Shown: positions 1-10,269, counted from the stretch's first letter. The stretch: 64,000 nt of DNA from Nannochloris sp. 'desiccata' (GCA_019044685.2 JAGTXX020000006.1:2685501-2749500), one strand, 5' to 3'. The notes: generated from the sequence alone by a model not told the origin. Program-made: numbers and translations.

Positions 1-961
1 CAGAAATCCCATTTTGCTTATTCAAACACAGATTCTTTTTTTCTGGAGAACAAAACAACGCTGCTGCCACCACCACAATCACCGCCCCTCTTACAGCAGT
101 AATAAGCGAAACACCTAAAGCGCCCTGTGATTTAAATACGAGGGATTGTACAAACATATGCACATTGAATAACGCTCCAAATCCAGCTAAGTATAGAAAA
201 ATGTGTTTATAAGAAACACCTGATGCTTCCATTGGCGCCCATAGCAATTCTTGGCTTTTAGGGAATACTACAAGAGCCTGATAGCCTAGAGCCCCTGCTG
301 CACCGACAACAGAGATGTGCCATAAGATTTCTGGGTATGGTGGCGGTGTGCCTCCACTGACGCTAGCAGACATAAGTGCCTCGTAAGTGACGCCAAGAGC
401 GGAATATAGGATAGCAGAAACGAGAATAAAACCGACGCCATACAAAATATCATTATTGTAATTTTGTATGTTTATTAAGTTTGCTAATGGGGAGGCAGAA
501 GCGAAATTTGGTGAAGTACTATCTGTGCTAAAGTAAGAGGCAGGCAAAGCTCGTATACATAATCCTAGAGCAACACAGCCGATGGCGGCAACCTGGCCGA
601 ACGATAGATGCTTCTTCAAGATAAATCTGGTGGCTAGAGCAGTGAACAGCTGCCCTGCTGCCGCGAGAACTAAGTTACTAAGACTGGTTCCACAATAGCT
701 GAATCCTACACAGAAACTAACGTACGCAGCTGCGTCCAGAACACCGATCAAACCCATGAGGCGGCGTTGACGGGGATTGGCAGGGACAGCAACTGGGGGG
801 CTATTCAATTTTCCAAATGCGGCAAAGATCAAGCTTGCAAGAAATTTGACACATGGCATAAGGTGTGCTTCTGGTTTGGCAAATTTGAGGTCTGTTAGTT
901 GCTGAGCATATAGATTAAGCGACACTCCGATCAAGAGCGAAAGAAGAGGGGATAGCCTCAT
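1..961 (-). CDS. DMT/SLC35-like membrane transporter (partial, runs off left edge)
   Basis: The minus strand is open without a stop from ATG at 961 to base 1 (320 residues), so the C-terminus lies outside the window. The product is strongly hydrophobic. A leader helix (MRLSPLLSLLIGVSLNLYA) is followed by several membrane segments separated by short polar loops, with a motif RFILKKHLSFGQ after one helix. That motif and its repeat pattern are typical of the EamA/drug-metabolite transporter superfamily, which includes nucleotide-sugar carriers. The substrate cannot be told from sequence. The gene faces away from CSN4, and 260 bp separate the two start codons, so they probably share a bidirectional promoter. 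Superfamily fairly sure; subfamily unknown. Confidence 0.7.
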   Translation of the reverse strand, partial: MRLSPLLSLLIGVSLNLYAQQLTDLKFAKPEAHLMPCVKFLASLIFAAFGKLNSPPVAVPANPRQRRLMGLIGVLDAAAYVSFCVGFSYCGTSLSNLVLAAAGQLFTALATRFILKKHLSFGQVAAIGCVALGLCIRALPASYFSTDSTSPNFASASPLANLINIQNYNNDILYGVGFILVSAILYSALGVTYEALMSASVSGGTPPPYPEILWHISVVGAAGALGYQALVVFPKSQELLWAPMEASGVSYKHIFLYLAGFGALFNVHMFVQSLVFKSQGALGVSLITAVRGAVIVVVAAALFCSPEKKNLCLNKQNGIS

Positions 962-1221
962 GTTTAAGCAGTTATTTGAGTAGTTTGGAAGTTCACTAAT
1001 CCGAAACAATTAAGAAATGATATAAACAGCCTGTTTAACTCCGGTGCGCGAACTTTCAAACTTTGAAGGTCAAAAATGATTTTTGATTCTTAAAATCTAG
1101 TTTTAAATAAAAAGAGCTGTATTGCCGCTGATCTGAATTCTGCCAGGAATTTTATTCTTTTGATTACTCTGCGCATCCATCATCTGCAGTAGTATCGCCC
1201 TCTATCTACCTCTTAAATACA

Positions 1222-2656
1222 ATGGCAAGTGCTTTGGAGGCAATTGCCAATTCCGACGGGGGAGACGGCAAGAGCAAGAGCGACCTGTATTTAGAGTTTT
1301 TAAACGAAGCAGTAGCTTCAGGGAATTATCAAACATGCTCACAATTCGTAGATCACGGTAAGATTGCGATCTATTGCTTGTTTTTCTCTCTTTAATAAAG
1401 TGATCAGATTCACATTTTGTGATCAACAACTCTTCATCACTCAATTCTCAACATTCTCCTCTTGCAGTGTTATCCGAAGCTGTCCCTTTAGTTCTTAGTC
1501 GTCAGCTTCTCACAGCATTCGCCCAGTCTCTCAAACAACTTCCTCCCGACGTCCAAAAAACTGCCGCTGCGTAGTATGTTTATTTTTAACGTTAAACAGT
1601 TGCTATATTTTAGTTAACTATTGAAATTCATCCACAGCTAGTTTGATCTAATCTTGATTCTTCTCTCTCTACAGTGCTCTTGAAAAGATCTCTCCTAGGG
1701 CTGTTAGCTACGAGGAACAATCTGCTGCTATCCGTGAACAACTGGCCACCGTCTACGAAGCTCAAGAAGAATGGAGCCGCGCTGCCCAAGCATTAGCTGG
1801 CATTGACCTTGATTCTGGCATGCGTGTCCTCGATCCCGAGTACAAATTAGATAAAAATGTGAAAATAGCGATGCTGTATTTAGAAGACGGTGATGCAGTG
1901 GCAGCTGAAACCTATATTAAAAAAGCCTCTTCATTGCTTTCTTCCTGCAAAAATGAAGAAATTGAGCTGCAATACAAGACATGCTATGCACGAGTATTAG
2001 ATTCGAAACGTAGATTCTTAGAGGCAGCGACTAGGTACTATGAATTAAGTCAAATCGGACAGAGAGTCATCGGCGGAAGGATGGTTCAAGAAGATGATTT
2101 GGCACAAGCTCTTGGTGCTGCTGTCACCTGCACCATTCTTTCCGCTGCTGGTCCTCAAAGATCTCGTGTTTTAGCAACTTTGTACAAAGATGAACGTACT
2201 GTCAGGCTTCCTGTATTCCCTTTCTTAGAAAAAGTATATTTAGAAAGAGTCCTGAGGCCGGAAGAGGTAGCCGCCTTTGCAGAGACACTTGCTCCTCATC
2301 AAGTTGCTCTTTTACCAGATGGAGCGACTGTATTGGAACGATCTGTTATGGAACATAATTTGGAAGCTGCCTCGAAGCTGTATTCGAATGTCTACATTGC
2401 AGAATTGGCAGAGCTGTTGGGTGTTCCAATAGAAAAGGCAGAAGCAGCAGCAGCTAGGATGGTTTTAGAAAAACGTTTACAGGGGACTATTGATCAGGTA
2501 GATGGATTGCTCGTGTTTGGAGCTGCTGCAGGACCTTTGGAGCAGTGGGATAGGAATATTGAAGGGCTGTGTAGGGCTGCAGATAGTGCTGTGGCTGCTG
2601 CTCAGGAGCTTGGTGGATTTGAGAACGGTGTGGATGGAGGAGCGGCTGTTTCTTAG
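1222..2656 (+). CDS. CSN4: COP9 signalosome complex subunit 4
   Basis: Three exons, 1222-1357, 1468-1573 and 1675-2656, join in frame through GT-AG introns of 110 and 101 bp to give 407 residues; animal and plant CSN4 are about 400. The join across exons 2-3 restores the family block LEKISPRAVSYEEQ, then WSRAAQALAGIDLDSG. The C-terminal half contains the PCI/winged-helix region, including VYLERVLRPEEV and AELLGVPIEKAEAAAARM. CSN4 is a PCI subunit of the nuclear COP9 signalosome, which removes NEDD8 from cullin-RING ubiquitin ligases. ATG 1222 is the first start in frame and follows a short leader. Identification is secure; exon 1 rests on splice consensus only. Confidence 0.93.
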
Positions 2657-2838
2657 AACCCTTCGAGATTAATTTAATTTAATAGTGCAACATCGATAGT
2701 ATTAGTATCGCAAATTTGTACTACAATTAATAAGATTGAAAATATAGTAAAACTTGTATACATGCTTCCTTAAAATCTCATTAGATGTATGTCACTATCG
2801 AATTCGGCCATATATTGGATTGACTTTCAGTTTTGGCA

Positions 2839-3199
2839 CTACAGTGCATCAACCGGTAGGTACGTTGGTAGGTAACGAACCCCATTTACGTTCGACATTG
2901 TTAGATACTCAAGCTTTGGCCATCCACCGAGCGACCCTGCGTGTGCTATCACGAGCCCAGCATCCTTGTCTCCTAGCATCAACGTTAAATCTTTCATGCT
3001 CTTCATATGTGCGGCATTCCCGACAAGATCCTGCAACAATTTGTCGGCATAAACACCACCAAATGGTCTTTCCCATCCGATTCACCACCACTGAACACTT
3101 TTCAAGCATAGGCCATGGACCACTGAGAGGTATTGCATTTGCTATAGCGACAGCACTCATCTCATTATTCCACTTTATAATTAACATTCTTTCAAGCAC
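2839..3199 (-). pseudogene. Possible leucine-rich-repeat fragment with a frame break
   Basis: Between the 3' ends of CSN4 and the DUF829 gene, the minus strand has two overlapping open frames (3199-2909 and 3039-2839) that together look like leucine-rich repeats. The first holds GPWPMLEKCSVVVN and the second holds GGWPKLEYLTMSNVNGV, preceded by MKSMKDLTLMLGD. The shared WPxLE spacing suggests one protein interrupted by a frameshift near 3070. No start codon or splice signals join them convincingly. It may be a decayed LRR gene copy or chance. Low confidence. Confidence 0.3.
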
Positions 3200-3258
3200 T
3201 TTATGTTTGCTGCATTTTTCAAAAGTTTGTCCAACTAGTTGCCAGCAAGGATCAAACC

Positions 3259-4333
3259 CTACTTGTGCTCAGTTATTTCTTCAATGAAATCAAACACAAG
3301 GCTTTTATACTCTTTTGGATGGCACCTCAAATGGCCTACATGCTGCGATTCCTTCCAACAATGCGCCTTCACAATTATTTTAGGGTCATTTCCAGATCCG
3401 GACGCTGCTGCCTGCCGAGTTTCAATCAATTTCTTCAACAATGCATAATCACACAGAGGGTCATCTTCAGAATAAAGATATAACGACGCTTTTTTTAAAT
3501 CTGAGGATAGGTGTGTCATGTGCTTCCAGTATCTGTGTGGCCAAAACGGATGCAATAAAAATCCAAGACACATTGAAATTGCAAACGCTATAGCAAGGAT
3601 CATCTTAAGAGGCAAAGATTTCCCTTCTCCTAGGGCTCGTGCGCCTACGTGGAAGTGCATGTAACATGGTGCCGAATCAAAGATGACCCCAGCTATGTTG
3701 AACAAACCAGGGTGTGGGGAAGAATCCTTGTTAGCTTCAAGCAGTGGTGCCAGCTCTTCATTGTTCAAGTTCTTTGCAGCAAGTAAAAAATCAATCTGTT
3801 CTAAAATGAAGCCTCCTCCATTGGAAAATACGTAGAATATAATGGGGCGGGACATATCTCCTTCGTCTATCACGCTAATGAAGCGAAGAATATCTTTCGC
3901 TAGGCTACGTCGAGGGGCTGGATGCGGCGCCATTACAGCAGCAGGAGGGCAGATGGCTCGTAGTGTTGGGTAGCCTGCATTTTCTAGAAAATCGCTATAT
4001 TTGCATAGAAATCGATCCTGTAAGAAGAAGAAGAATAAGAAGGATAAAGGGGAGACGAGCTTTTAGCTTTAAATGATTATTAACTTAGTGGGTGCCGTCG
4101 ATTAGTCGGCGAAAGATCAAATGATGATGCAAGCAACTCATGCATTTAAATGTTTGATTTACCTGGCAGCCTAGCCAACCTAGAAGCACTATTAATGGCG
4201 TATCTAGTGACGACTCTGATGGTATAGACAGTTTAAACCCAAGCTGGTCACCACGCTCCAAGATCGCTTCTATGTTTTGAATGTGGGACGGAGCCCCTTG
4301 CTGCAGACCCATGGCTGCGACTTTATATGGCAT
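3259..4333 (-). CDS. TMEM53/DUF829-family alpha/beta hydrolase
   Basis: Exon 1 (4333-4163) and exon 2 (4017-3259) join in phase 0 across a 145-bp intron to give 309 residues. The joint creates LLGWLGCQ-DRFLCKYSDF, matching the DUF829 start in which a GW motif precedes a lysine/tyrosine helix. A nucleophile elbow, FSNGGG (Ser near residue 122), a later acidic turn SEDDPLCDY and a histidine in HVGHLRCHP form a plausible Ser-Asp-His set. Family members in animals (TMEM53) sit in the nuclear envelope/ER, and their substrate is unknown. A hydrophobic stretch (LPLKMILAIAFAISMCLGFLL is spread over about 21 residues) may be membrane-associated. The gene is divergent from the DNL-finger gene, with 142 bp between starts. 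Confidence 0.85.
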
Positions 4334-4475
4334 GTTATATTTTAGTCTACCATTCCAAGCTTGAATGTGCTAAAATTAACCACACCGGGGTTACCTAACC
4401 CTCTTACCTTGCGCTTCAGCTTGAACGTTTCAAAAGTTTTCGGTGCTTTTAAACCCGAGGCAAGAACTATTCGAC

Positions 4476-5255
4476 ATGCTTCATATCGTTTTAAAAATGC
4501 AGCGTGTACCTATCACCCAGCGGGATGTGTGGCATACGCCTCAAAAAGGCAGGGGTGCGAAGACCTCACGCCAGATTCATTTCAAAATTAATGCTTCTCA
4601 AAATAACCACCCCACACCCCTCCAACTTCCTGGAGGAGAATACTGGTGGCTTGGTGCTCGTAATGACGCAGCCATCATTTACGGTGACAGCTTTGTTCTC
4701 CAACGCCAAAAAATTGGGGGACCCGGCCTCGTTCCTGCTTCTAGAGACGTCTGCGTAGAAAAATATTCTCCTAGACCTGCATCACCCCCTGCAGTCAGCC
4801 CTAGAATGTCTATGGAATTAGCTACTACTCTCAGTGGCATGGTGGTGATAGATACATGCTGCGAAGAGGTGTTTGAGCCCAACACGAGTTGCACTGGAAT
4901 TGTCTACCTTGGCAGCAATGACTCGTTGTTGCAGCAAGCTGAAGACGTCGGCGAAGCTTTCGGAAAGCATCCCAGACGTACTCGCCGTATCCGATTTACA
5001 TGTAATCTTTGTGGAGAAACAAATGAAAAAGAAGTTAACCCTATGGCATGGACAAAAGGTTCTGTTTTTGCTCGCTGCAACGGGTGTGAGGCGGTGCACA
5101 AGCTCAAAGACAATTTGAAAATATTTCATGAATTAAAAGGACCTGTGTTTCCCCCCAGAGATATGCGTGCTAGTTTCCCCGCTGTGAAGGAAATTTTAGA
5201 TAGAATTGAAGCGAAGAACAGGCTCAATGGTCAAAGACCGTTCTTAGACAACTAA
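4476..5255 (+). CDS. DNL-type zinc-finger protein (Hsp70 escort, HEP/Zim17-like)
   Basis: This is a single open frame. I chose ATG 4476 because the reading frame further 5' has only a GTG (4443); a second ATG lies at 4497. The product is about 259 residues. Its C-terminal third carries the DNL finger: FTCNLCGETN, then GSVFARCNGCEAVHKLKDNL, giving two CxxC pairs and the His-Lys-x-x-Asn core. In mitochondria and plastids such proteins keep Hsp70 soluble and support import and Fe-S work. The N-terminus is basic and hydroxylated, as expected for an organellar transit peptide. About 100 residues between it and the finger (with GGEYWWLGARND) match nothing I recognise and are longer than usual. Confidence 0.8.
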   Translation: MLHIVLKMQRVPITQRDVWHTPQKGRGAKTSRQIHFKINASQNNHPTPLQLPGGEYWWLGARNDAAIIYGDSFVLQRQKIGGPGLVPASRDVCVEKYSPRPASPPAVSPRMSMELATTLSGMVVIDTCCEEVFEPNTSCTGIVYLGSNDSLLQQAEDVGEAFGKHPRRTRRIRFTCNLCGETNEKEVNPMAWTKGSVFARCNGCEAVHKLKDNLKIFHELKGPVFPPRDMRASFPAVKEILDRIEAKNRLNGQRPFLDN

Positions 5256-6057
5256 ATTTGCTGCGATGGCTCCGTTTTGTTTAAGAGTGTGTTTACAATA
5301 ATTGGAATATGAGGAGGACATGTACATAATTATCCTGTATTTTGGTTGTTTTATATGTATTTGTAGATGTATACAGTTTTATCAGTCGCCCTGCAGTTGA
5401 AGCAGTGTTAAAAAATCAAGGTTTAAGATTATAGCATAATCAAAGGACGGTTTAAACAAAATAAAAGTTTTGTGCGGTCAATCAAAACTCTCCACTGTCA
5501 GATATTCAAGACAGCAAAACCTGAAGGAGACCGGGGCATGTGCTTATTGTACGGTGGGACCTCCAGCGGCCCAGAGAGGGAAAAAATTACCCCAGCAAAG
5601 CCACCAGCTAGTTGGGGCGGTGGCGGTGCTTTGGAGGGCGCTCTTTGGATCAACTAATAAGGGAGACACCGATAGATTTGGTTACACATAAAATATTGTG
5701 AATATTTAAATTTACCTTTAGATTCATTCAAGCAGTCGCGATGTACGACAAGCACCCAGATATCGAAGTGGGTGATGATATGTGAACGATTTGGGTTAAT
5801 TTAAATGTTTCAATGAAATTCCGAAGGGTCGCTGACGCTGCATAAAATCTTTGGATTTTATAGAATTTTACTAGCCTCTGATTGGCCGGACTTAATGCTT
5901 AAGGAACAAGCCTAAGCAGTTTGGATGAGGAAGAAAATATCGCGTGCAAGCATTTTTTTTATCAAAACCTCTCTCGCCCCAGCCAATTGTACCTTAAAAA
6001 TCATTTGCTATCCTGCCATTTTGCTAAGTTTGACCAACGTCTCCCTCAAATCTCATC
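5256..6057. other. Intergenic stretch with a possible small unassigned gene
   Basis: Between the DNL gene and cysteine synthase, bases 5472-5690 are GC-richer than the flanks and open in two plus-strand frames. One reads MCLLYGGTSSGPEREKIT and ends PASWGGGGALEGALWIN; the other ends NKGDTDRFGYT. A possible last exon, starting after AG at 5739, would read VAMYDKHPDIEVGDDM then stop. No good upstream ATG or strong donor ties these together. The rest is AT-rich and probably holds the 3' end of the DNL transcript and the promoter of cysteine synthase. Confidence 0.3.
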
Positions 6058-7217
6058 ATGGGCAACAAAGCTAGTAAATCATCCTTGCCAGCCGTTGCTG
6101 AAAACATCGGCGACTTGATTGGTAAGCAATGGACCTTGGACTAACCGTATACTAGTCGTGAAGGGTATTAAAGACTCGCAGCGAGTGATTTTTATGGGTT
6201 TAGTTCTATTGGGGTGATGATTATATCGAGTTGGTTGCCAACTCTGAATAACTGATAAATCCTATTTCTCAATCGTATGCAGGCAACACCCCTCTTCTCA
6301 AGCTCAAGATCGATGGAGCTGATGGCAAACGCGCCACGATCCTGGCCAAGCTTGAATCCATGGAGCCTTGCAGCTCTGTTAAAGATCGTATCGGCCTTGC
6401 CATGATTGAAGATGCCGAGAAAGCAGGCAAGATATCCCCTGGCAAGACCACCTTGGTAGAACCGACCTCTGGTAACACTGGTGTCGGTCTTGCTATGATT
6501 GCTGCTGCCAAGGGATACAAACTCATCCTCACTATGCCTGCTTCCATGTCCACTGAACGCCGCATCTTGTTCCGTGCTTTTGGTGCTCAATTGGCTTTGA
6601 CCGACCCTGCCAAGGGCATGAAGGGAGCAATTGCCAAGGCTGAAGAAATTGCTGCAAAGACCCCTGATTCCTTCATATTACAGCAATTCGAAAACCCTGC
6701 TAATCCTTCTATTCATTACCGCACCACTGGCCCAGAAATTTGGGAAGGCACCAGCGGCAAAGTGGATATCCTTGTTGGCGGTGTTGGTACTGGAGGGACC
6801 ATCTCCGGTGCAGGTAAATTCCTCAAGGAAAAGAACCCTGCAATCAAGGTTTATGCTGTGGAACCGACTGAATCACCTGTTATTTCCGGAGGCTCCCCAG
6901 GTCCTCATAAAATTCAAGGCATTGGCGCCGGTTTTGTGCCCAAAAATCTGGATACTTCTATCATTGAAAGTGAGACATTGAAGGTCTCTGGTGATGAAGC
7001 TATTGATACTGCTCGTCGTTTGGCTACTGGGGAAGGTGTTTTTGTGGGCATCTCTTCCGGGGCCGCCGTCAAAGCTGCAGTTGATGTGGCTTCGAGGGCT
7101 GAGAACGCTGGAAAGACGGTGGTGGTTATTATCCCTTCTTTTGGAGAGAGATATTTGTCTACTGCAATGTTTGCTGCTATAAAAGAAGAGGTTGAAAACC
7201 AGACTTTTGAAGCATAA
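6058..7217 (+). CDS. Cysteine synthase (O-acetylserine(thiol)lyase)
   Basis: Exon 1 (6058-6121) and exon 2 (6283-7217) join through a 161-bp intron inside the Gly codon of the start motif IGNTPLLKL, giving 332 residues. The PLP enzyme makes cysteine from O-acetylserine and sulfide. The PLP lysine lies in CSSVKDRIG, the substrate loop is [11 protein letters not shown], and the phosphate-binding loop is [21 protein letters not shown] closes the active site. Length matches the cytosolic plant type. The first exon encodes [11 protein letters not shown], which fits an N-myristoylation signal (Gly2, Ser6, Lys7), unusual for this enzyme. A TGTAA motif lies 33 bp past the stop. Confidence 0.95.
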
Positions 7218-7249
7218 GGTGAACTTGAGTAAAAGTGGTTGGTTTAGTG

Positions 7250-7254
7250 TGTAA
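7250..7254 (+). terminator. Candidate polyadenylation signal TGTAA
   Basis: TGTAA occurs 33 bp after the cysteine synthase stop codon. This pentamer is the usual green-algal poly(A) signal. Confidence 0.5.
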
Positions 7255-7387
7255 TAAACTAAAATTATGACCCTTTTTTTTAAACGCCTTTTCAAAAGTT
7301 AATTGAACTCAATAATACAATTTTCTTATTATAATTCGATGTAAGTCCTCGGGCCAATTAAAATGTTTGAATATTATTCACGTCAAA

Positions 7388-7634
7388 ATGGAGTCAAAAA
7401 ACAGATTCTTAGATTGCAACGAGGGAGAGTCCATTGCCAATGGGCGGTGGGTTGAAAGTTGTATTGGCAGTACATGGGGACGAAAATTAGGTAACCAGAG
7501 CTTTTCTATATCACATCAATCATATAAACCCCAATGATATTTGTGGAAACCAGGTGCATGTCTGAAAAACGATTTGGATAGTGAATTTCCGCTAGAGATT
7601 CCCAATGGAATGCCAGTAAATTTAATTTGTTAGT
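7388..7634 (+). CDS. Possible two-exon small protein (60 residues), doubtful
   Basis: ATG 7388 opens a frame that reaches a GT at 7490 and can be joined to an AG ending at 7552, giving a 60-residue product. It begins MESKNRFLDCNEGES and ends MPVNLIC. The 63-bp intron would be among the smallest here and its donor (GTAACC) is weak. No family is recognised. The stretch may instead be the 5' leader of the CaaX-protein gene that follows: a GTAAGT at 7679 and CTGCAG at 7774-7779 could bound a leader intron. Confidence 0.25.
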
Positions 7635-7799
7635 TTAGCTAGAAGTCAAACCGTCGCTTGAAGTGAACTCAAAATAAGTAAGTACGTTGTAATCTTGCCA
7701 GCTTTGTGTTCTAAGCTTGTTTGAGGCCCTGAGATCAATGCTCCACTTGCTCATTCTTCTCTTTCTCTTCCCCTGCAGCCCACGAGGCTCTAGGCTTTG

Positions 7800-8219
7800 A
7801 TGGCTAGCATTGAACCAACGAGTCCGGTCCTATGCGGGGTGCAGATCACGCAGGAACCGCCTCCAAAATCTCCGTTCGCCTCGCCTGGTGTTGGATCACC
7901 ATTTGTCTCTTCTCCGGCCACTAGCAACGGAAACCCAGCAGCAGCAGCAGCAACACCATCACCAACCAGTCACAATAGAGGCCCCATTGCATCAAGTCCT
8001 CAACCATCTACAGTACTTAGTATAGGCCCAGATGGCTCTCCAGGCCCTGAAATTAATCCTCTCACAGGGTCACCAGAAACCAGCAACACCGCAACACGGC
8101 AAGTATCATGGAATATATCTAGGAATACAGTAAGAGAGTATGAAATTAGTGAGACCCAGCCATCTGAAGATGATTGGGAATATAGGCAATTCCGGAATTG
8201 TTGTTGTTCAATACAGTAG
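7800..8219 (+). CDS. Pro/Ser/Thr-rich protein with C-terminal CaaX box
   Basis: ATG 7800 starts a 139-residue frame; an in-frame TAG 12 bp upstream fixes it as the first start. The body is low-complexity Pro/Ser/Ala/Thr (SPFASPGVGSPFVSS, an AAAAA run, SPTSHNRGPIASSPQPS). An acidic segment (ISETQPSEDDWEYRQ) precedes the end, RNCCCSIQ. CSIQ fits a farnesylation CaaX box, and the two Cys before it could be palmitoylated, so the protein is probably anchored to the cytosolic face of a membrane. No domain is recognised. The low-complexity body makes it fast-evolving, but the combined acidic segment and CaaX end argue that it is a real gene. Confidence 0.55.
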   Translation: MASIEPTSPVLCGVQITQEPPPKSPFASPGVGSPFVSSPATSNGNPAAAAATPSPTSHNRGPIASSPQPSTVLSIGPDGSPGPEINPLTGSPETSNTATRQVSWNISRNTVREYEISETQPSEDDWEYRQFRNCCCSIQ

Positions 8220-8796
8220 TAGAACAAAAACATAAAATATTTTTATTTATTGGTGAAAGTGGTATGAAGGCAGCGGTGACAGAGTCAGACTCCATTTTCT
8301 TTTATTTTTGTCCTTCTTTTGTTTTATTCTTAAACTTGGTGATGCACTTGCTCTACCTGTTCTGTTTTGACGAATGCAATTTGCAATTTTATTCTTTTCG
8401 GTTCTGCTGATGCTTTTTTTTTCTACCGTATCTTTTTCTCTCTTTCTTAATTTTCCTTCAATCGTAACTAGAAAGAATTTTCGATGGTTTGCCTCGCTCT
8501 CATTTCCTTGCTTGCTTCATTCCTTCACCCTTTCCAAGCCAATTTCTTTGCTCTTTACTCATATAGTATTAATAAAAAAGCACTCGCTTGCCAACTTTTA
8601 AATCAACAATTCATCAGGCAATAATAATAGGTGCTACTTAAAAAACTAGGGAAAAAAATAGTGTCGTAGATATCGATAAATTGGTGGCGGCAGCAGGAGC
8701 AAAGCATAGTCTAGGAAAGAGCATCAGTAGGTCTATTTAACGGAATATCTAGCAGCATTTATCTCCATTTCTAGCTATATAAACAATTATTTTGTC
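8220..8796. other. Convergent intergenic region, T-rich
   Basis: This lies between the ends of the CaaX gene and the mitochondrial carrier. It is T-rich, with several short hydrophobic open frames caused by base composition. I see no gene, repeat or RNA. Confidence 0.6.
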
Positions 8797-8801
8797 TTAC
8801 A
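8797..8801 (-). terminator. Candidate polyadenylation signal TGTAA
   Basis: On the minus strand, TGTAA occurs 57 bp past the stop of the mitochondrial carrier gene. Confidence 0.45.
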
Positions 8802-8857
8802 ATTGAACGTCCCTTGCAATTGAACATTTACGATAATATAGTGCACAACGTAAAAAA

Positions 8858-10269
8858 TCAAAGATGTGTTGGTAGGTTTAAAGCAGATTTTAAATAATCA
8901 TAAAGCGTAAATCCAATAGCAGTAGACGGCACAACCTTCATATAATTAATGCTTAAACCTGAATACAGCACTCTCCACCCTTGTCTTCTTACTATAGCTA
9001 CCAACGCAGCAGGAGTTGATTGCGGTAAACGCTCGTTTGGAAAATGTGGTGCACCAAGCGCAACTGGAGGTTCACGCAGTTTCAACCCTTCTACTTGCAT
9101 TCTTCTACGCACGACATCTAAAGGGTATGTCACTGTTTGGGCAATCAAACCTGCTATTCCACCAAAGGCAAGCATCGCAGGTACAGGCAGTCGAATTTTA
9201 GGTGGCGTAGCCGCTGTTGCTGAACCATCACCACTCGCAGAATTTTCTATTGCTTTTCTATTATCACTACCACTAACAACATCAATCCCTGACACTGCTA
9301 AATACGCTTGTTTCAAGTGTTGATACACATAGAATTTCAGTCCTGCATATGGTAATATCCCATACATAGATGGTCCTACTCCGTGGTACAATCCACGTAT
9401 TCCTTCGAGTCGTAGTGTACTGGAAAGTACACCCCGGATGCTATGGTGAGGATCTGGTCGGAGACCAGTATGCATACTTTTACTTGTAATGCCAGAAGAG
9501 GGGGCCGATGGTAGAGTTGTTGTTTTCATCCTGGTGCTAGTTCCCTGGCTACCAACGGCACTTGCTGCTCCTTTTACAATACTGAAATTGCTAGTATTTC
9601 CCGATAACGTTCCAGCTTCTGTAATATAGGCTAACCTCGTTCTAACTAAGTCTAATGGATAGGTCACCAACACAGCTGTTGCTCCCGCCCCAGAGCCAGC
9701 TAATAAATCTACTATAGGAGACACCCCATGGTGATTTTCTCTATGTCCATATATTGCAGTAACTACAATACGCCTATAGTATTCGTACAATCCAAAATGG
9801 ATGCTACTATAAGGGATTATTCGAAGTACAGAGGCACCATTGCCACGGAACAGGCCCTTGACGCCCTCTCCTTTTATTATTGCTTTTAGAGTGGGGAAGA
9901 TCCCAGAGGTGTGGAGTTTACCTGTTTGGAATAAGATTTTGCATCGTTCTAATGGAGCCACGGAAGATTTGGCCAGTGCTCCAGCTGTGCCTCCAGCTAC
10001 GAGTTCCTGTTTTGAGAGGAAAATAGAAAAGGGGTTTAGATAGAGAAGCAGTTCATTGAAGTGTTTAACTAGGAGGCATAGAGTGAATTAGATGGTGAAA
10101 TAACAATATTATAGCGTACCCTGACGACGACAGGATAGGTGTTGAGATGATTGAGCAGCAGAGAGGAGGTTTGTTTAGTTGCACCGCCACTATTGGACGG
10201 TGATCCAAGTTGATCAAGTTGGGCAGGTGATGTCTGGCTACTCTGACAGGGAGCGGTCTTTGCAGACAT
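8858..10269 (-). CDS. Mitochondrial carrier, CoA/adenine-nucleotide type (SLC25A42/CoAc-like)
   Basis: Exon 1 (10269-10120) and exon 2 (10006-8858) join in phase 0 to give 432 residues. The joint restores the first carrier repeat, ELVAGGTAGALAKSSVAPLE, with the signature APLERCKILFQ; repeats two and three have YPLDLVRTRL and YPLDVVRRRMQV. GLFRGNGASVLRIIPYS and FSGLSINY-like YSGLSINYMKVVPS follow plant CoA carriers closely. The inner-membrane protein would import CoA (or exchange adenine nucleotides) into mitochondria. Two Ser/Thr/Gly-rich inserts, after LAYIT and before the third repeat, make it about 80 residues longer than plant homologues. The N-terminal 45 residues are polar and poorly conserved. 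Confidence 0.9.

Noticed and set aside
8198..8601. Hydrophobic plus-strand frames in the T-rich region
   Set aside because: Phe/Leu/Ser composition follows from poly-T sequence; no splice or start context.
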